From Megachile rotundata (Eukaryota > Arthropoda > Insecta > Hymenoptera > Megachilidae), in the NCBI RefSeq assembly GCF_050947335.1, contig NC_134995.1, positions 8,470,501-8,534,500 on the forward strand: a stretch of 64,000 nucleotides of DNA, written 5' to 3'. The translations under genes and the position numbers were made by a program. This document shows, one piece after another, positions 12,086-24,520 of the stretch. Each line of letters begins with the position of its first letter. Positions within the stretch are counted from its first letter, which is position 1. The notes beneath the pieces were generated by a model that saw only the letters and a program-made list of their open reading frames with translations, was not told where the DNA came from and made no database searches.

Positions 12086-12660
12086 AAATTCCCCAGAAAT
12101 CAATTTCATCATCATCAAACAACTTCCAAGAAATCACGTCACAACCCTATCGAACATCACCGAAAGCAACAAACATTTTCCCGGAAACGGCCGAAACATC
12201 CCATAACTGTCATCACCGTTCACGACTCCTAACGAATATCCCATAGGCAAGCTTCCCGTAATCCCGACCCCCATGATTCAAGAACAAAAAGGTCTTCCAT
12301 CCTTCCTAACCAACTTCCTCTGTCCAACCCACAGTACGGACAGACGTGAAATAAAAAAAAAATAAACATTTTTATTTATCTTCGTCCAAGGTAATATTTG
12401 GCCAGTCGTGAGTAGATCTCTGCCTAACCAGGACTGAATTTACAGAGACCCGAGGACCCGGACGCAACCGTGAAGACAGGGCCTGCATAGTTTTTGCCAA
12501 GCTGTCCAACCAACAATAAAGCCCCCGGGGCCCGTTATGACCGCTGTAAAATCTTATGGCGATCATAACGCGATCATGATGTGCATAACAGCCTCGCCCA
12601 TTCCGATAGCTGCCTTGATCCTGTTTAGACCTGGTTCTTTGTATTCGTCGTTAAACAACA
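12086..12660. other. Unique island, no gene
   Basis: Non-repetitive, GC-balanced. No coding signature; the minus frame at 12372-12566 is short and unsupported. Confidence 0.4.
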
Positions 12661-13345
12661 TTAGTTCATTTGTGATTCGGGGACGGTCAGATTTGGGTAT
12701 TTAAGGATTTATTGCTGTTTAGATGGGATTTTGGTGTGTGAGGAACTGGTGTTCGTTTATGGCTTGGGTATGTTGAGATTTGGGTATTTGGGGATGTAGT
12801 GTTTAGTTGTGATTTGAGTATTTTGGGGTGTAATAGAGTGCATTTGTCATTTGGGTGCATTCAGATTTGGACAGTTGGGGGTTGGGAGACACTTGGGTAT
12901 CTAGGGATAAACTAATGTCCTTTATGGGTTGGACACATTGAGATTTGGTTATTTAGGGATGTACTAGCGTTCATATGTGATTTAGGTACATTCAGATTTG
13001 AACATTTGGAGGTTAACTGGAGTTTGCTTCTGATTTGGACACACTTTGGTATCTAGGGATGAATTAATGTCCTTTATGAGTTGGGTACATTGAGATTTGG
13101 TTACTTAGGGATGTACTAATGTTCGTATGTGATTTGATGTATTTTGGAATGTAATAGTGTTCATTTGTGATTTGTGTACATTCATATTTGGACATTTAGG
13201 GATTAACTGTAGTTCACCTGTTATTTGGAGACACTTTGGTATCTGGGAATGAACTAATGTTCTTTGTGATTTGATGATATTGAAGGACATATGTGAGCGA
13301 CATATGTGAGAGATATATGTGAGGGACATATGTGTATCTAGAGAT
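12661..13345. repeat. G/T-rich ~154-bp tandem repeat
   Basis: The phrases ctaatgtcctttatg and tagggatgtacta recur 154 bp apart (about 12904 to 13058, and 12953 to 13107), with more diverged copies on both sides. It ends in short gacatatgtgag repeats (about 13280-13340). Confidence 0.85.
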
Positions 13346-16300
13346 GTAAACGTCTAAAAAATTAGAAGTCTAAGAAAACTTCAAATTAGGTAATTAACAA
13401 ATTTCCCATATGAGTCCACATACGTCCACATTCAAAAGAAGTGTCACACCCGCATTCCTCGAAACTCGATCTCGCCATAAAACTCCCTAACCTTTCACAT
13501 CACGCTATTATTATCTCCCGTTAAACAACTCACCGATCCTAAACAATCACAGTCCGCTAAGGTATCGATGATTGAATTATTCATAAATCGTGCGACGATA
13601 AAGCGTATATCATAGATTGTCAACCTAAGTAGCTAACGATAAAATCGATATCTAATAAGAGCATTGAATGCAAAGCGTGACAAACGTTCGAGTCGAATGC
13701 ACGTCGAAGCAGACGTTCACCTACAAACGGTCATATTAGTTCAACCGTAACAGCTACACGACATACGGTTGCTTGATTAATCATTAAAAAGTGTTTCATC
13801 GGACAGCTGGCTTTCGAATTTACATCTCAATGAGACAATCTGGGGTTATGATTACGCTTTGATTAATCTCTTACCACCTGGCCCTTGTCTCTAAATTAAA
13901 TCTAAATCAATTCGTTGTTTGGTCTATTTTTGTATATTGCATTTATATGCGAGTTTCATTTTTAAGCAGACTTGTTGAAAGCTTGTTCAATGTTTTTTTA
14001 TGTGAAATGAGGTTTGTGGAGGCATATGGACGTTCATGGAGGCAAGTGGAGGTTCATGCTTAGGTTAGGTTATGTCTTTTGCAATAATTGTGTGGACGCT
14101 GTATCTTGATGTAGTAAATATTTTGTTCTAATTATTTTATTTGGTTTAATGTATCTTAGAATATACTGAGATATATAAAAATTAGTGTAAATAATAGATA
14201 GTGTAAAACTAGATATGTAACCTGTATTGACGCCATTTTCTCGAGGACGTTTAAACAAAATGGCGGTCACGACAGTATTAATTATGTATGTATATAACTT
14301 ATGGCAATCTTTTAGTGTCAATCTTACCAAATTACCTCCGGATTCAAATTATTATTAAAAAAATAAACATTCTCTAAACTCTTTCAAAATGTAAAATTAT
14401 TTTTTCTATAAAATAACGTATAAAAAATAATAAAAATGACTGACTATGTTTTCATCAAAATTCTTCCTAAATAATGAATTCACACTTTTTTGCACTAGAA
14501 TAAAATTTCTAACAATTCTAAATTTCTAACTTTGTACTTTAACTAGATATTTAAACTGCTTTCTCCGCGAGTGCATGGTCGAAGTAGGTATTAAAAATTT
14601 GCATGACATTCAAGTGAAAATCTCTTTTGTCCTCTCGCAGAGCTTTCAACTACCCTTATTATTCTACTACTGTTTACCGTGACAAATCGCTCTGACAGAT
14701 CCACTAACGGGTGATTTATGCTCGTTTTTCAACGAGCAAGTGAAAATCCAATTGAAGACGGAAGCTCGACCTGGCGCCCCTTTCTGCCACCAAGTGGCAC
14801 GAATCTTATTTTGCAAACTGAGACCGGTGGAATTACTGGGAAACTTCAAAGAGAAAAGGAACGGAAATGACCTTCGAATGTCGGTCAGTTTCGTGCCACA
14901 GTCAAGGATGAAACGGTCTTTGGAACGGTATTGAAAGGATTCTTTTTAAAAGACGATGGTAAAAGTTCTTTGACTTTTTGGGGAAAAGTGCGATGGTTTG
15001 AGACTTTAAAGAGACTGTAAAGAGACTGTAAAAGTATGACGGTCAATAAAACTGTAAAATATAAAAGTAATACTAGTACCGCCCAATAAAATATACAAAT
15101 ATAAAAATTAAAATTTCCACTTAATTATATTCTAATCTCAAGATACAAAATCGCCTACAAAAATACACAGTATGGCGGAAAACTGACATAACCTATTAAA
15201 TTTAAGGAAAACCACTAGCGCCATCTTTCTTGAATTTTTAGCAAATCTGTCTGCTCAGATAGACTTTTAATTCTGGCAAAATGACTTGACAAAAAAAATT
15301 AATTCAGGCAAAATAACAAATTCTTTTCTTTTTATTCAAAATGTTATTTTTCCGACATACTTATCAGCAAATGCAAGAGTCAAGATATAAAGGATATCCG
15401 CAAGTGTCCGAAAGTTTCGCGAAAATATTCTCCATTACCCAGAAGAGGCCTGGACTCCATATCGCGGTATCCCTTCGGAGACCTTCACCTTCGAGCAGGG
15501 AGAGGGCCAAAGGCGGCCGGTAAATAGCTGCGTGTGCAACGTCCGCTCTGGCCGCGAGGCGTTAACGAGGCGGGCAAACATGAAGAGTACGAGGCGAAGA
15601 AGTGGCGGAGGATGGTCGAGTCGAACGAAGAAAGAAAATCGTGGAACGGAACGACGAAGAAAGAGAGGAACAGGAATGGAACAAGGCACGAAGGCGCCTT
15701 TTCAAGGCAAGGTGTGAACTCTGCCGCCCTTCGGCTCCCTCTATCGGTCTCCTCTTCGTGCATCCACATCCACCGGCACGAAAGCGCCTCTTTCCACCTT
15801 ATTAAGACCCCCGACCCTGCCAGCATACAACAACCGGACTCTCTCACGGTTCTCTCTCGCTTTTCTCCTCTCCTTGGTTTCTCCTTTCTTTCTGCCTCGC
15901 GTTCCTTTGAGACTACACGCGCGCCGACTCGCTTGTTGCACGTATATCGGGTACCGATACCCGGTCAACGTTTGCTTTTTAACGATCGACCCGCTAGAAC
16001 CACTTTGTGCAAACGCACAGAACGCGATCCAAGGAAATTTCGGGGCTTTTTACGGAACCCTTCACGCTATCGGATACGTTTAAATAGGCGAACATGTTTT
16101 TACTCGCTAGGTTTCTTAACGCGAAGGAATTAGCGGGAGAAGATGAAAGGAAGGATGCTTTCTCGAGTAAACGCTATTTATTGGAGGAATCTTTGGTCGA
16201 ACGTTTAAATATGTTCAATATTTGGGGAAGAAATTTTTCTTTCGAATGTTGAGAAATGTGGGCCTTTTTGTGAGGTTAGGTTAGGTGTCTGAGATAAGGA

Positions 16301-16395
16301 TGATGAAATTTGGTTATCTATGTTGTATGAAATTTTGAAGTTCTATGTTCAATTCTACCACATCATGAATATGTTTTAACCATCATATAGGGACA
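13346..16395. other. Mixed unique islands and AT-rich DNA
   Basis: Unique islands at 13440-13960 (contains duplicate copy B), 14560-14940 and 15340-16150, separated by AT-rich DNA. YY1-type words occur at about 14229, 14257, 15171 and 15218. The 199-codon plus frame at 15534-16133 and its antisense partners have low-complexity Arg/Ser translations. No gene or RNA recognised. Confidence 0.4.
13533..13727 (-). repeat. Inverted duplicate, copy B
   Basis: Reverse-complement partner of 6538-6735, about 7 kb away, with gatatc, cattcaatgc and the flanking gataccttagcgg/gtttaggatcgg block all preserved. Confidence 0.88.
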
Positions 16396-16399
16396 ACAT

Positions 16400-17090
16400 A
16401 ATATAACCTTTTAACCTTGTCATTTTCCCTAGGAAATAAAAAAAAACAGTTGCTCCCAACTTTCCACGTCATACACAATAGAAATGCATAATCGTCAGAC
16501 CTACCAGGTCTCAAAATTTACAAAATTCTATTTATACAAACCTACTGACTAAAAGTTGGGGAATAAAGTCTTACATTGATCCAATGTGTAGCAGCCTTGT
16601 AACTCAATGTTCTAACCTTGTCATATTGTCCCTAAGAAATGGTAGGACATATTTTGCTCCTAAGAGGTCCCCATCATACAATTATCAGACCTATCAGGTC
16701 CAAAATTATCAAAGTCGTATATTCACAAATTTAGCAATTAAAGTTAGGAAATAAAATCTTCCAGTCATTCAATGTGGAACAACCTTCTAACTCAACCTTC
16801 TAAACTTGTTAGAATGTCCCTAGGAAATGACAGAACACATTTGATCCTAACAATCTTCCAACATGAAAGATCATCAGACCTACCAGGTCCAAAAATTGAA
16901 AATATTCTACATTCACAAACCTTACAACTAAAAGTTAGGGAATGAAATCTCTTAATCACCTAACATGGAGGAACCTTCTAACTTAACCTCCTAACCTTAT
17001 CAAACTTTCCTTAGAAAATGAAACATACATGAGCTCCCAACAGTTCTCCACTATAAAAGATCATCAGAGCTACCACGTCTCCAAATCGCC
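16400..17090. repeat. 190-bp tandem repeat, about 3.5 copies
   Basis: The phrase cagacctaccaggtc and variants recur at about 16495, 16686, 16875 and 17065 (periods 191, 189, 190), together with ttctaaccttgtca and ccctaggaaatg blocks. The last copy runs directly into the next array. Confidence 0.9.
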
Positions 17091-18205
17091 ACGTCCCCAA
17101 GTCTCCACATCCACGAATCACCACATCCCCAAAATCCTCACGTCCTCAAATCTCCACATTCTCAGAATCCTTACGTCCCCAAATTTCCACATTCCCAAAA
17201 TCCTCACGTCCCCAAATTCTCACGTCCCTATATCCACACGTCCTCAAATCTCCACATTCCCAAAAACTTCACGTCCCCAAATTTCCACATTCCCAAAACT
17301 CTCACGTCCCCAAATCTCCACGTCCCCAAATTCTCACGTCCCTATATCCCCACGTCCTCAAATCTCCACATTCTCAAAATCCTCACGTTCCCAAATTTCC
17401 ACATTCCCAAAATCCTCACGTCCCCAAATTTCCACGTCCCCAAATCTCCACGTCCCCAAATCCTTACATTCCCAAATCCTCACGTCCCCAAATCCTCACG
17501 TCCCCAAATCCTCACGTCCCAAAATCCTCACGTCCCCAAATCTCCACATTCCCAAAATCCTCACGTCCCCAAATTCTCACGTCCCTATATCCACACGTCC
17601 TCAAATCTCCACATTCCCAAAAACTTCACGTCCCCAAATTTCCACATTCCCAAAACTCTCACGTCCCCAAATCTCCACGTCCCCAAATTCTCACGTCCCT
17701 ATATCCCCACGTCCTCAAATCTCCACATTCTCAAAATCCTCACGTTCCCAAATTTCCACATTCCCAAAATCCTCACGTCCCCAAATTTCCACGTCCCCAA
17801 ATCTCCACGTCCCCAAATCCTTACATTCCCAAATCCTCACGTCCCCAAATCCTCACGTCCCCAAATCCTCACGTCCCAAAATCCTCACGTCCCCAAATCT
17901 CCACATTCCCAAAATCCTCACGTCCCCAAATTCTCACGTCCCTATATCCCCACGTCCTCAAATCTCCACATTCCCAAAATCCTCACGTCCCAAAATCTCC
18001 ACATTCCCAAATTCCTCACGTCCCCAAATCTCTACACTCCCAAAATCCCTACGTCCCAAATCCCCATGTCTGAGCTGCCTAAGCCCAACCTACCAAGTCC
18101 AAAAATTAAAACATACACCTAACCAAAAATCATCATGCTTCCAAATTCTCGCGTCCCCATATCCCCAAGTCCCTAAATCTCCACATCCCCAAATCACCAT
18201 CCAGT
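17080..18205. repeat. cacgtccccaaatctc minisatellite with 357-bp higher-order duplication
   Basis: Monomers of about 15-17 bp. A block starting near 17200 is repeated from about 17557 (tatatccacacg at 17229 and 17586, period 357) with no difference noticed by eye in the translated blocks. The plus strand is open for 416 codons (17029-18279; repeated SRPQISTFPK); 357 bp is 119 codons, so frame is kept. Not a gene: it lacks any non-repeat domain. Confidence 0.95.
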
Positions 18206-19019
18206 TTTCCCCAGGTAGGGAAGAGAAAACGCTCATTTGCCCTCATAAAAATACCCGATTACCAAGGAAGAGTACGTAAGAAAGAGAGGAATATAAAAAA
18301 GAAAGGAAGGAAGAAATTGAACGTGGCGAACGAACGCGAAAGGCCTCGTGCTTCCGGCCGATCGGCTCGTTAGCATCGTCGTGTTTCCAGTTGGTGAACG
18401 ATAACCGCTCGTTAACGGCGATTAAACGGCGAGCTAAACATCGTGGTGCCGCGAGACGAAACAATCTCGAAGGCACGTTGAGGCTCGATTAAAATAAACA
18501 AGGTGCTGCACACCGCCTCTCTCGTACCTCTAATGCCGACTTGCTTTCGTTTTGCTCCTCGGGCATGGGCAAACGTGTTCTTTGCGCGCGACAATCGGAT
18601 CGATCGAATTTTTATTTTGACTACTTGAGGTAGTAAGTTGTATTTCGACTCTGATTTAATATTATACAAGGTCGAGTTAGTATGACGCAATATTTGTGAG
18701 TCGTAGTTCGGGTGTTTTTAATGTCTTTGTAAATGTAAGAAGGTTTATGTTCATGAAGGTGTTGATATGTAAACTTCAAGATTTGCAAATATGAAATTTG
18801 CAAAATTATTCTTCAATCACTGATGTTCTCAAATTTTTACGTTTTTAGATGCACAGGTTTATAACTTGCATTTATGAAAATATCTATGTTATAAATTTAT
18901 AGATTTCGATGTACTCAGACTGCAGAATTCATGGGTGTCCACATACTATGTTCTGAATTGCTATTTCAACTTATGCTAACTCCTACGTTCACGCATGTTC
19001 ATATCTGCAGATGTCTACA
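18206..19019. other. Unique island then AT-rich DNA
   Basis: 18230-18640 is GC-balanced and unique; 18640-19019 is AT-rich. No supported gene. Confidence 0.4.
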
Positions 19020-20175
19020 TGTCCAAATACCTACATTAGCAAAACCTAACATTCTCAAATCCTAATATTCTCAAATCTCCACATGACCAAATCTCCACAT
19101 CTTCATATCGCCACGTTTTAAACATTTCCACGTCTGTATATCCCCTCGACACCAAATCCTCACATCTTCAATTCTCTACATCCCCAAATTCCTATATTCC
19201 CAAATTCCCACGTCTCCAAATCTCCACATCCCCAAATTCCTCACGTCCCCAAATTTCCACATTCTCAAAATCCTCATGTCTCCAAATTTTCACATTTTCA
19301 ATATCCTCACGTCCTCAAATCTCCACGTCCACATATTCCCATGTCCCCAAATCTCCACATCTCCAAAATTCTCACGTCCCCAAATCTCTACATCCCCACA
19401 ATCCTCACGTCCCCAAATCCCCACGTCCCCAAATCCCCACGTCCCCAAATCCCCACGTCCCCAAATCCTCACATCCCCCAAATCCCCACGTCCCCAAATC
19501 CCCACGTCTCCAAATTCTCACGTCCCCAAATCCTCACATCCCCCAAATCCCCACGTCCCCAAATCCCCACGTCCCCAAATCCCCACGTCCCCAAATCGCC
19601 ACGTCCCCAAATCCCCACGTCCCCAAATCCCCACGTCCCCAAATCCCCACGTCCCCAAATCCCCACGTCCCCAAATCCCCACGTCCCCAAATTCTTACGT
19701 CCCTATATCCCCACGTCCCCAAATCCCCACGTTCCTAAATCTCCATGTCCTCAAATTCCCACGTCCCCAAATTCTCACGTCCCTATATCCCCACGTCCCC
19801 AAATCGCCATCTCTCCAAATTCTCACGTCCCCAAATCGCTACGTCCCCAAATCCCCACGTCCCCAAATCCCCACGTCCCCAAATCCCGACGTCCCCAAAT
19901 CCCCATGTCCCTAAATCACCACCTCCCCAACTCCCCACGTTCCCAAATTCCTACGTCCCCAAATTCCCACGTCTCCAAATCCCTACGTCCCTAAATCCCA
20001 AATCTCCCAAATCCCAAATCTCCCAAATCCCAAATCTCCCAAATCCCAAATCTCCCAAATCCCAAATCTCCCAAATCCCAAATCTCCCAAATCCCAAATT
20101 CCCATCTCTCCAAATCTCCCCACCCCAAATCCCTAAACTCCCAAATACCATCTCCAAACCCCCTCCCCCAAATCC
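19020..20175. repeat. ccacgtccccaaatcc minisatellite, grading into cccaaatctcccaaat
   Basis: 16-bp units, nearly perfect at 19400-19690; from about 19990 to 20100 the unit becomes cccaaatctcccaaat. Long plus and minus frames (up to 217 codons) are repeat translations. Confidence 0.95.
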
Positions 20176-22424
20176 CCATAATCACCCACCAATTTCCCAA
20201 AAAGCCCCATTCGATATAAACGCATCCGCATACATCCGACCCTAAGGCACATCCTATCATAAAGATTAATCGAACGCAGCAAGGAATGAATCGAGGCACT
20301 TCCGTTATTCCCGAAGGACGATCAAGAAACGTCCTTGGTTCGATGGAAAGCCGCGGTATACGAAGAGCAATTACGAAGCGATCGTCTAGTAAATTCCAGT
20401 GGGAGGTGAACGGCTGTCGGTGGTTGGCTTACACGAGACAGGACGCGTCCCATCGGCACGCGGGAGTCAAATAAATAACGTTCTTTAAGGGGAAGCATAA
20501 AGGTGCGCCGAAAGAATCTCGAATAGCCTCTTACTTCTGTTTACGTCATTTCCGTCGGACCTCGAACGGCCATTACCACGACCGTCCAGCTGGATCGTGT
20601 TACGACTAAACGCCACCACTAATTACCCTTGATCGGTCACCTCCTTGGAATTATGATCCTCCGATAACGGTGGACGGAAGTATCGAACCTGTCGATTTAG
20701 CATCTTCACACTTTTCACTAGATTCACTAGATTAATACTTCGTTGAACTTCATTTTTAATTGTATACGCTGTTTAAAATGGTCATCTTTAACGCCGTCTC
20801 TTGATAATCAATACTGTGACATTTTCAAATTTTCTAAAAAATTCTTGAATTTTCAACTTTACGTTCACAAGTTTTTTTATAAGATGTGTAGAAAGTACCT
20901 AAAAATGTAGTCAATAAAGAGTTCATAAAACAAAATACAATTTTCATTAATAATTTTCTAAACATTGCACCAAAAAGCTGCCTTAGGATAAAGCGACCAA
21001 TATCAACAATGATGATGCGAAAGAAAATGTGCATACATGAAAGAACTAAATAACAATGATCAAACGATCACATTATCTGTCTAATAACGGTGCCCGCAGG
21101 AAGCAAAAGGTTTAAAAAGTTCACCGTTTCATCAAAATGGCAGATACAATAAATTCCGCGAGGTCCTGGTACACGATGGACGATCAAAGGGCGGTGAGTA
21201 AAAAAGGAGTTCGATGCGAGCCGTATAGCAATTTGTCCCCCGTTTCTCCATAAATACCGGAGCCGATCCATGGAAGATCGGTGGGTCGATTTCACACTGC
21301 AACGACAATGTTGCCACGGAATCCCGGGGGAAAATCGGGTCCGCAGATATCGGTGGTCCGTCGCGTTCCCCGAGTTTCTGGATCGCTCGCGTCTTTCTAA
21401 AAACCAGCCGTATTTTTCGCGGTAAGGACACGATACACGGTCCTGGAATTCCACGATGTGAAGCCGCCGGGTCCCGTGGGGCGGTTTTTCCTCGGTCCCC
21501 GGGGGCCACCTTTTATTCGTGTCGTCCTAATTCGAAGCGAGTCATCGGGCGCGGACGGCACTGGAATGCTCCGCGGCATGCGGTGCCTTCGAAGCTTCTC
21601 CTTGTCGTTGTCCGTCGTGCTGTCTCCAGGTGGACAGCCTGCCTTGGAACCCCGGTAATTAATTTAACTTCTTGCCCCGACGATGGCGGCTGCTAATGGT
21701 TTTCTTGTACCCTGCGCGAAACTCGCCGCGTCTTCGCTTCGCCTTGCTACGCCGGCCACCGGTCGCGCTACTACTTCAAATATTATTCCTCAAGATACTT
21801 TACTAATCGGGACTTATTATTACTTATAAATTTCAGTTATTAGTTCAATTTTAGATATTAGATATAAATTTTAGATGCTATTATTACTTAATATTTAGTG
21901 TTTTAGAACAATGATGTGTGACTTTGTGGACCACCGGTCACTCAAATATTCCACGTATGAACATACTCAAATATTCTTCGAGATGCTTTGACCTATAGCA
22001 AAATTGGGACAATTAGTTGTAAATTTTACAAGTCTTCATTGTTTTGTAGTAAGGGTTTTAGTGTATGACATATATTGCTACGCAAGCCACCATGTGCTAC
22101 TGCTTCAGTCCACATCATATTCCACATATGAATATACTCAAACATTCCACATATGAACATACTCGAATATTCCTTATCACAAGACACTACATTGACCAAT
22201 AGCATGAATTGGGACAATTAGTTATAGAGGTTTGAAGTAATCATAGATTAATATTCAACTCTTCTAATGTGGAGTGACGATGTATCATTAGCTGAAGGTT
22301 GCATTACTTCTTCAAATACTCAACACTTCATCGACTAATAGCTTCTCCAAGAAACTATGTCAATTAGGTGTACATTGAAGCTAATCTAATTTAACTGACT
22401 TGACTAAACAAATTTAACCTAAAA
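20176..22424. other. Unique islands and AT-rich DNA
   Basis: Unique GC-balanced islands at 20200-20720 and 21080-21790 (YY1-type cgatggcggc at about 21681), AT-rich DNA between. 21945-22225 holds a loose ~200-bp duplication (gggacaattagtt at about 22005 and 22211). Frames in 21068-21579 minus overlap in three phases and are not coding-like. Confidence 0.4.
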
Positions 22425-23010
22425 ACTTCGTGAGTCCTAATTATGACGGTGTCAAGGTTTGACCTCACATATGGTAGACCACATATGTCGCATATGTCAC
22501 ATATGTGATCTACCTTCCTCAACTAAGAATTTACTTCAACATAACTCTAATATAATTAAAACATTGTATAATTAAGTCAATCTAACCTAAAAACTCCATG
22601 AGTGTTCTAATAACAAACGGTGTCAAGGTTGACCTCACATATGGTAGACCACATATGTCACATATGTCACATATGTGATCTACCTTCCTCAACTAAGAAT
22701 TTACTTCAACATAACTCTAATATAATTAAAGCATTGTATAATTAAGTCAATCTAACCTAAAAACTCCATGAGTGTTCTAATAACAAACGGCGCCAAGGTT
22801 GATCTCACATATGGTAGACCACATATGTAATCTACCTTAACTAAGAACCTACTTCAACGTAACTCTAATATAATTAAAAAATGTTATAATTAAGCAAATC
22901 TAACTTGAAAACTCCGTGAGTGTCTTAATAACAAACTGTGTAAAGCTTGATCTGACATACGGTAGATCACATATGTCACATATGTCACATATGTGATCTA
23001 CCTCAGCTAA
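22425..23010. repeat. 170-bp tandem repeat with catatgt palindromes, 3.5-4 copies
   Basis: The word ggtagaccacatatg recurs at about 22473, 22643 and 22813 (period 170), then a shortened copy at about 22961. Each unit carries cacatatgt repeats ending in a complementary gtgatctac, giving local dyad symmetry. Confidence 0.92.
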
Positions 23011-23804
23011 GAATTTAATCTAATCAAACCTAAAATCTGCTCACTGCTCATAGCTGCTTATAATAAGTATTATAATAATATCAAGTGTAATCAGGTATCT
23101 AATAAAAGATTATTATTCAATCAACGACTTGTCAAACAGTGATCAATAATCGAACAATCAATGAACGATCACCATTCAAGATCCTCGTTAGATAAGTGGC
23201 TGTAATCCGGCACTTGCTCGTAAGATGTATCAAGAACACATTTCCCACGTGATACCTAACCCTGGAATGCTTCTATCCGGCATCATCGGACTCCTCTAGA
23301 TCGTCGATAACATCACAGGAATCCAATGCACGGCAATTTGTTCGAAGTCCATCGTTCTCGGTTATCAAATTCCTTCCGAACCCGTGGAATCTGTTAAATT
23401 TACATTCTTCCAAGCAAACGGACACTTTCAACGGAACCGTGGAAGATTTATTAAACGGTTTCCCTCGATGACCCTCTATTAACCGTTCCCCGAAGAAACA
23501 GATCAAATATTGATATTTGCGCACGAACCTTTTCTCATTCCCCCGTTTTCACTGATAATAAGCTGGACGATAGATAAGAAATTAGCCAAATTCTTTGAAA
23601 TCGTGTAACTAATCTGTTGTCGAATTTTTGTGGATTTTTCGGGGAACTGGCGCGAGCTTTTTGTTTGCGCGGATATGGTACAGTAGGCTCTCGTTATATT
23701 GCCAACCAGAATTCTTTAGTCCAATGATTTATGTGGGTCTCATTATTTTTCTAATACTGCAATTTTTTTTATTTTTCTGTTATTTTTTATAGTTATCTTG
23801 TTAG
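23011..23804. other. Unique island
   Basis: GC-balanced, unique at 23160-23690; contains one isolated cgttatattgcc at about 23693, the core word of the array at 4960-6200. No gene. Confidence 0.4.
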
Positions 23805-24520
23805 ATGAGTTTGGCACAAGATTAGGTTTAGGTTAGATTAAGTTAAACTTACTGTTATTAGGTTAGGTGATATTAGCACAGAATTGCAATGAGGTTAGAT
23901 TAAGTTAAGATTACTATTATTAAGTTAGGTGAAATTAGCATAAAACTAGAGTTAGGTTAGGTTAATTTAAGGCCACTATTATTAAGTTAGGTCACATTAG
24001 CACAAAACTGCAATTGGGTTAGATTAAGTTAAGAATATTATTATTAAGTTAGATGATATTAGCACAGAGCTGCAATTAGGTTAGATCAAGTTAAGATTAC
24101 TGTTATTAGGTTAGGTGAAATTAGAATAAAACTAGAGTTAGGTTAGGTTAATTTAAGGCCACTATTATTAAGTTAGGTCACATTAGCACAAAACTGCAAT
24201 TAGGTTAGATTAAGTTAAGAATATTATTATTAGGTTAGATGGTATTAGCACAGAGCTGCAATTAGGTTAGATTAAGTTAAGATTATTGCTATTAGGTTAG
24301 GTGAAATTAGAATAAAACTAGAGTTAGGTTAGATTAATTTAAGTCTACTATTATTAGGTTAGGTTACATTAGTACAAAATTGCAATTAGATTAGATTAAT
24401 TTAAGCCTGCTATTATTAGGTTAGCTGAAATTAGCATAAAACTAGAGTTAGGCTATGTCAAATTAAGTCTGCTATTGTAAGGTTAGGTGACATTAGCATG
24501 AAATCAAACTTATATTAAGT
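23805..24520. repeat. 62-bp repeat with 186-bp higher order and ttaggttagg words
   Basis: The word actagagttagg occurs at 23945, 24131, 24317 and 24441 (186, 186, then 124 = 2 x 62). Every monomer holds one or two ttagg pentamers. Confidence 0.92.

Noticed and set aside
17029..18279. 416-codon Ser/Pro-rich frame.
   Set aside because: It is the translation of the cacgtcccc array; the 357-bp block is a multiple of three, so no stop arises.
23805..24520. True telomere.
   Set aside because: Only one or two TTAGG per unit inside a longer repeat, with single-copy DNA on both sides.
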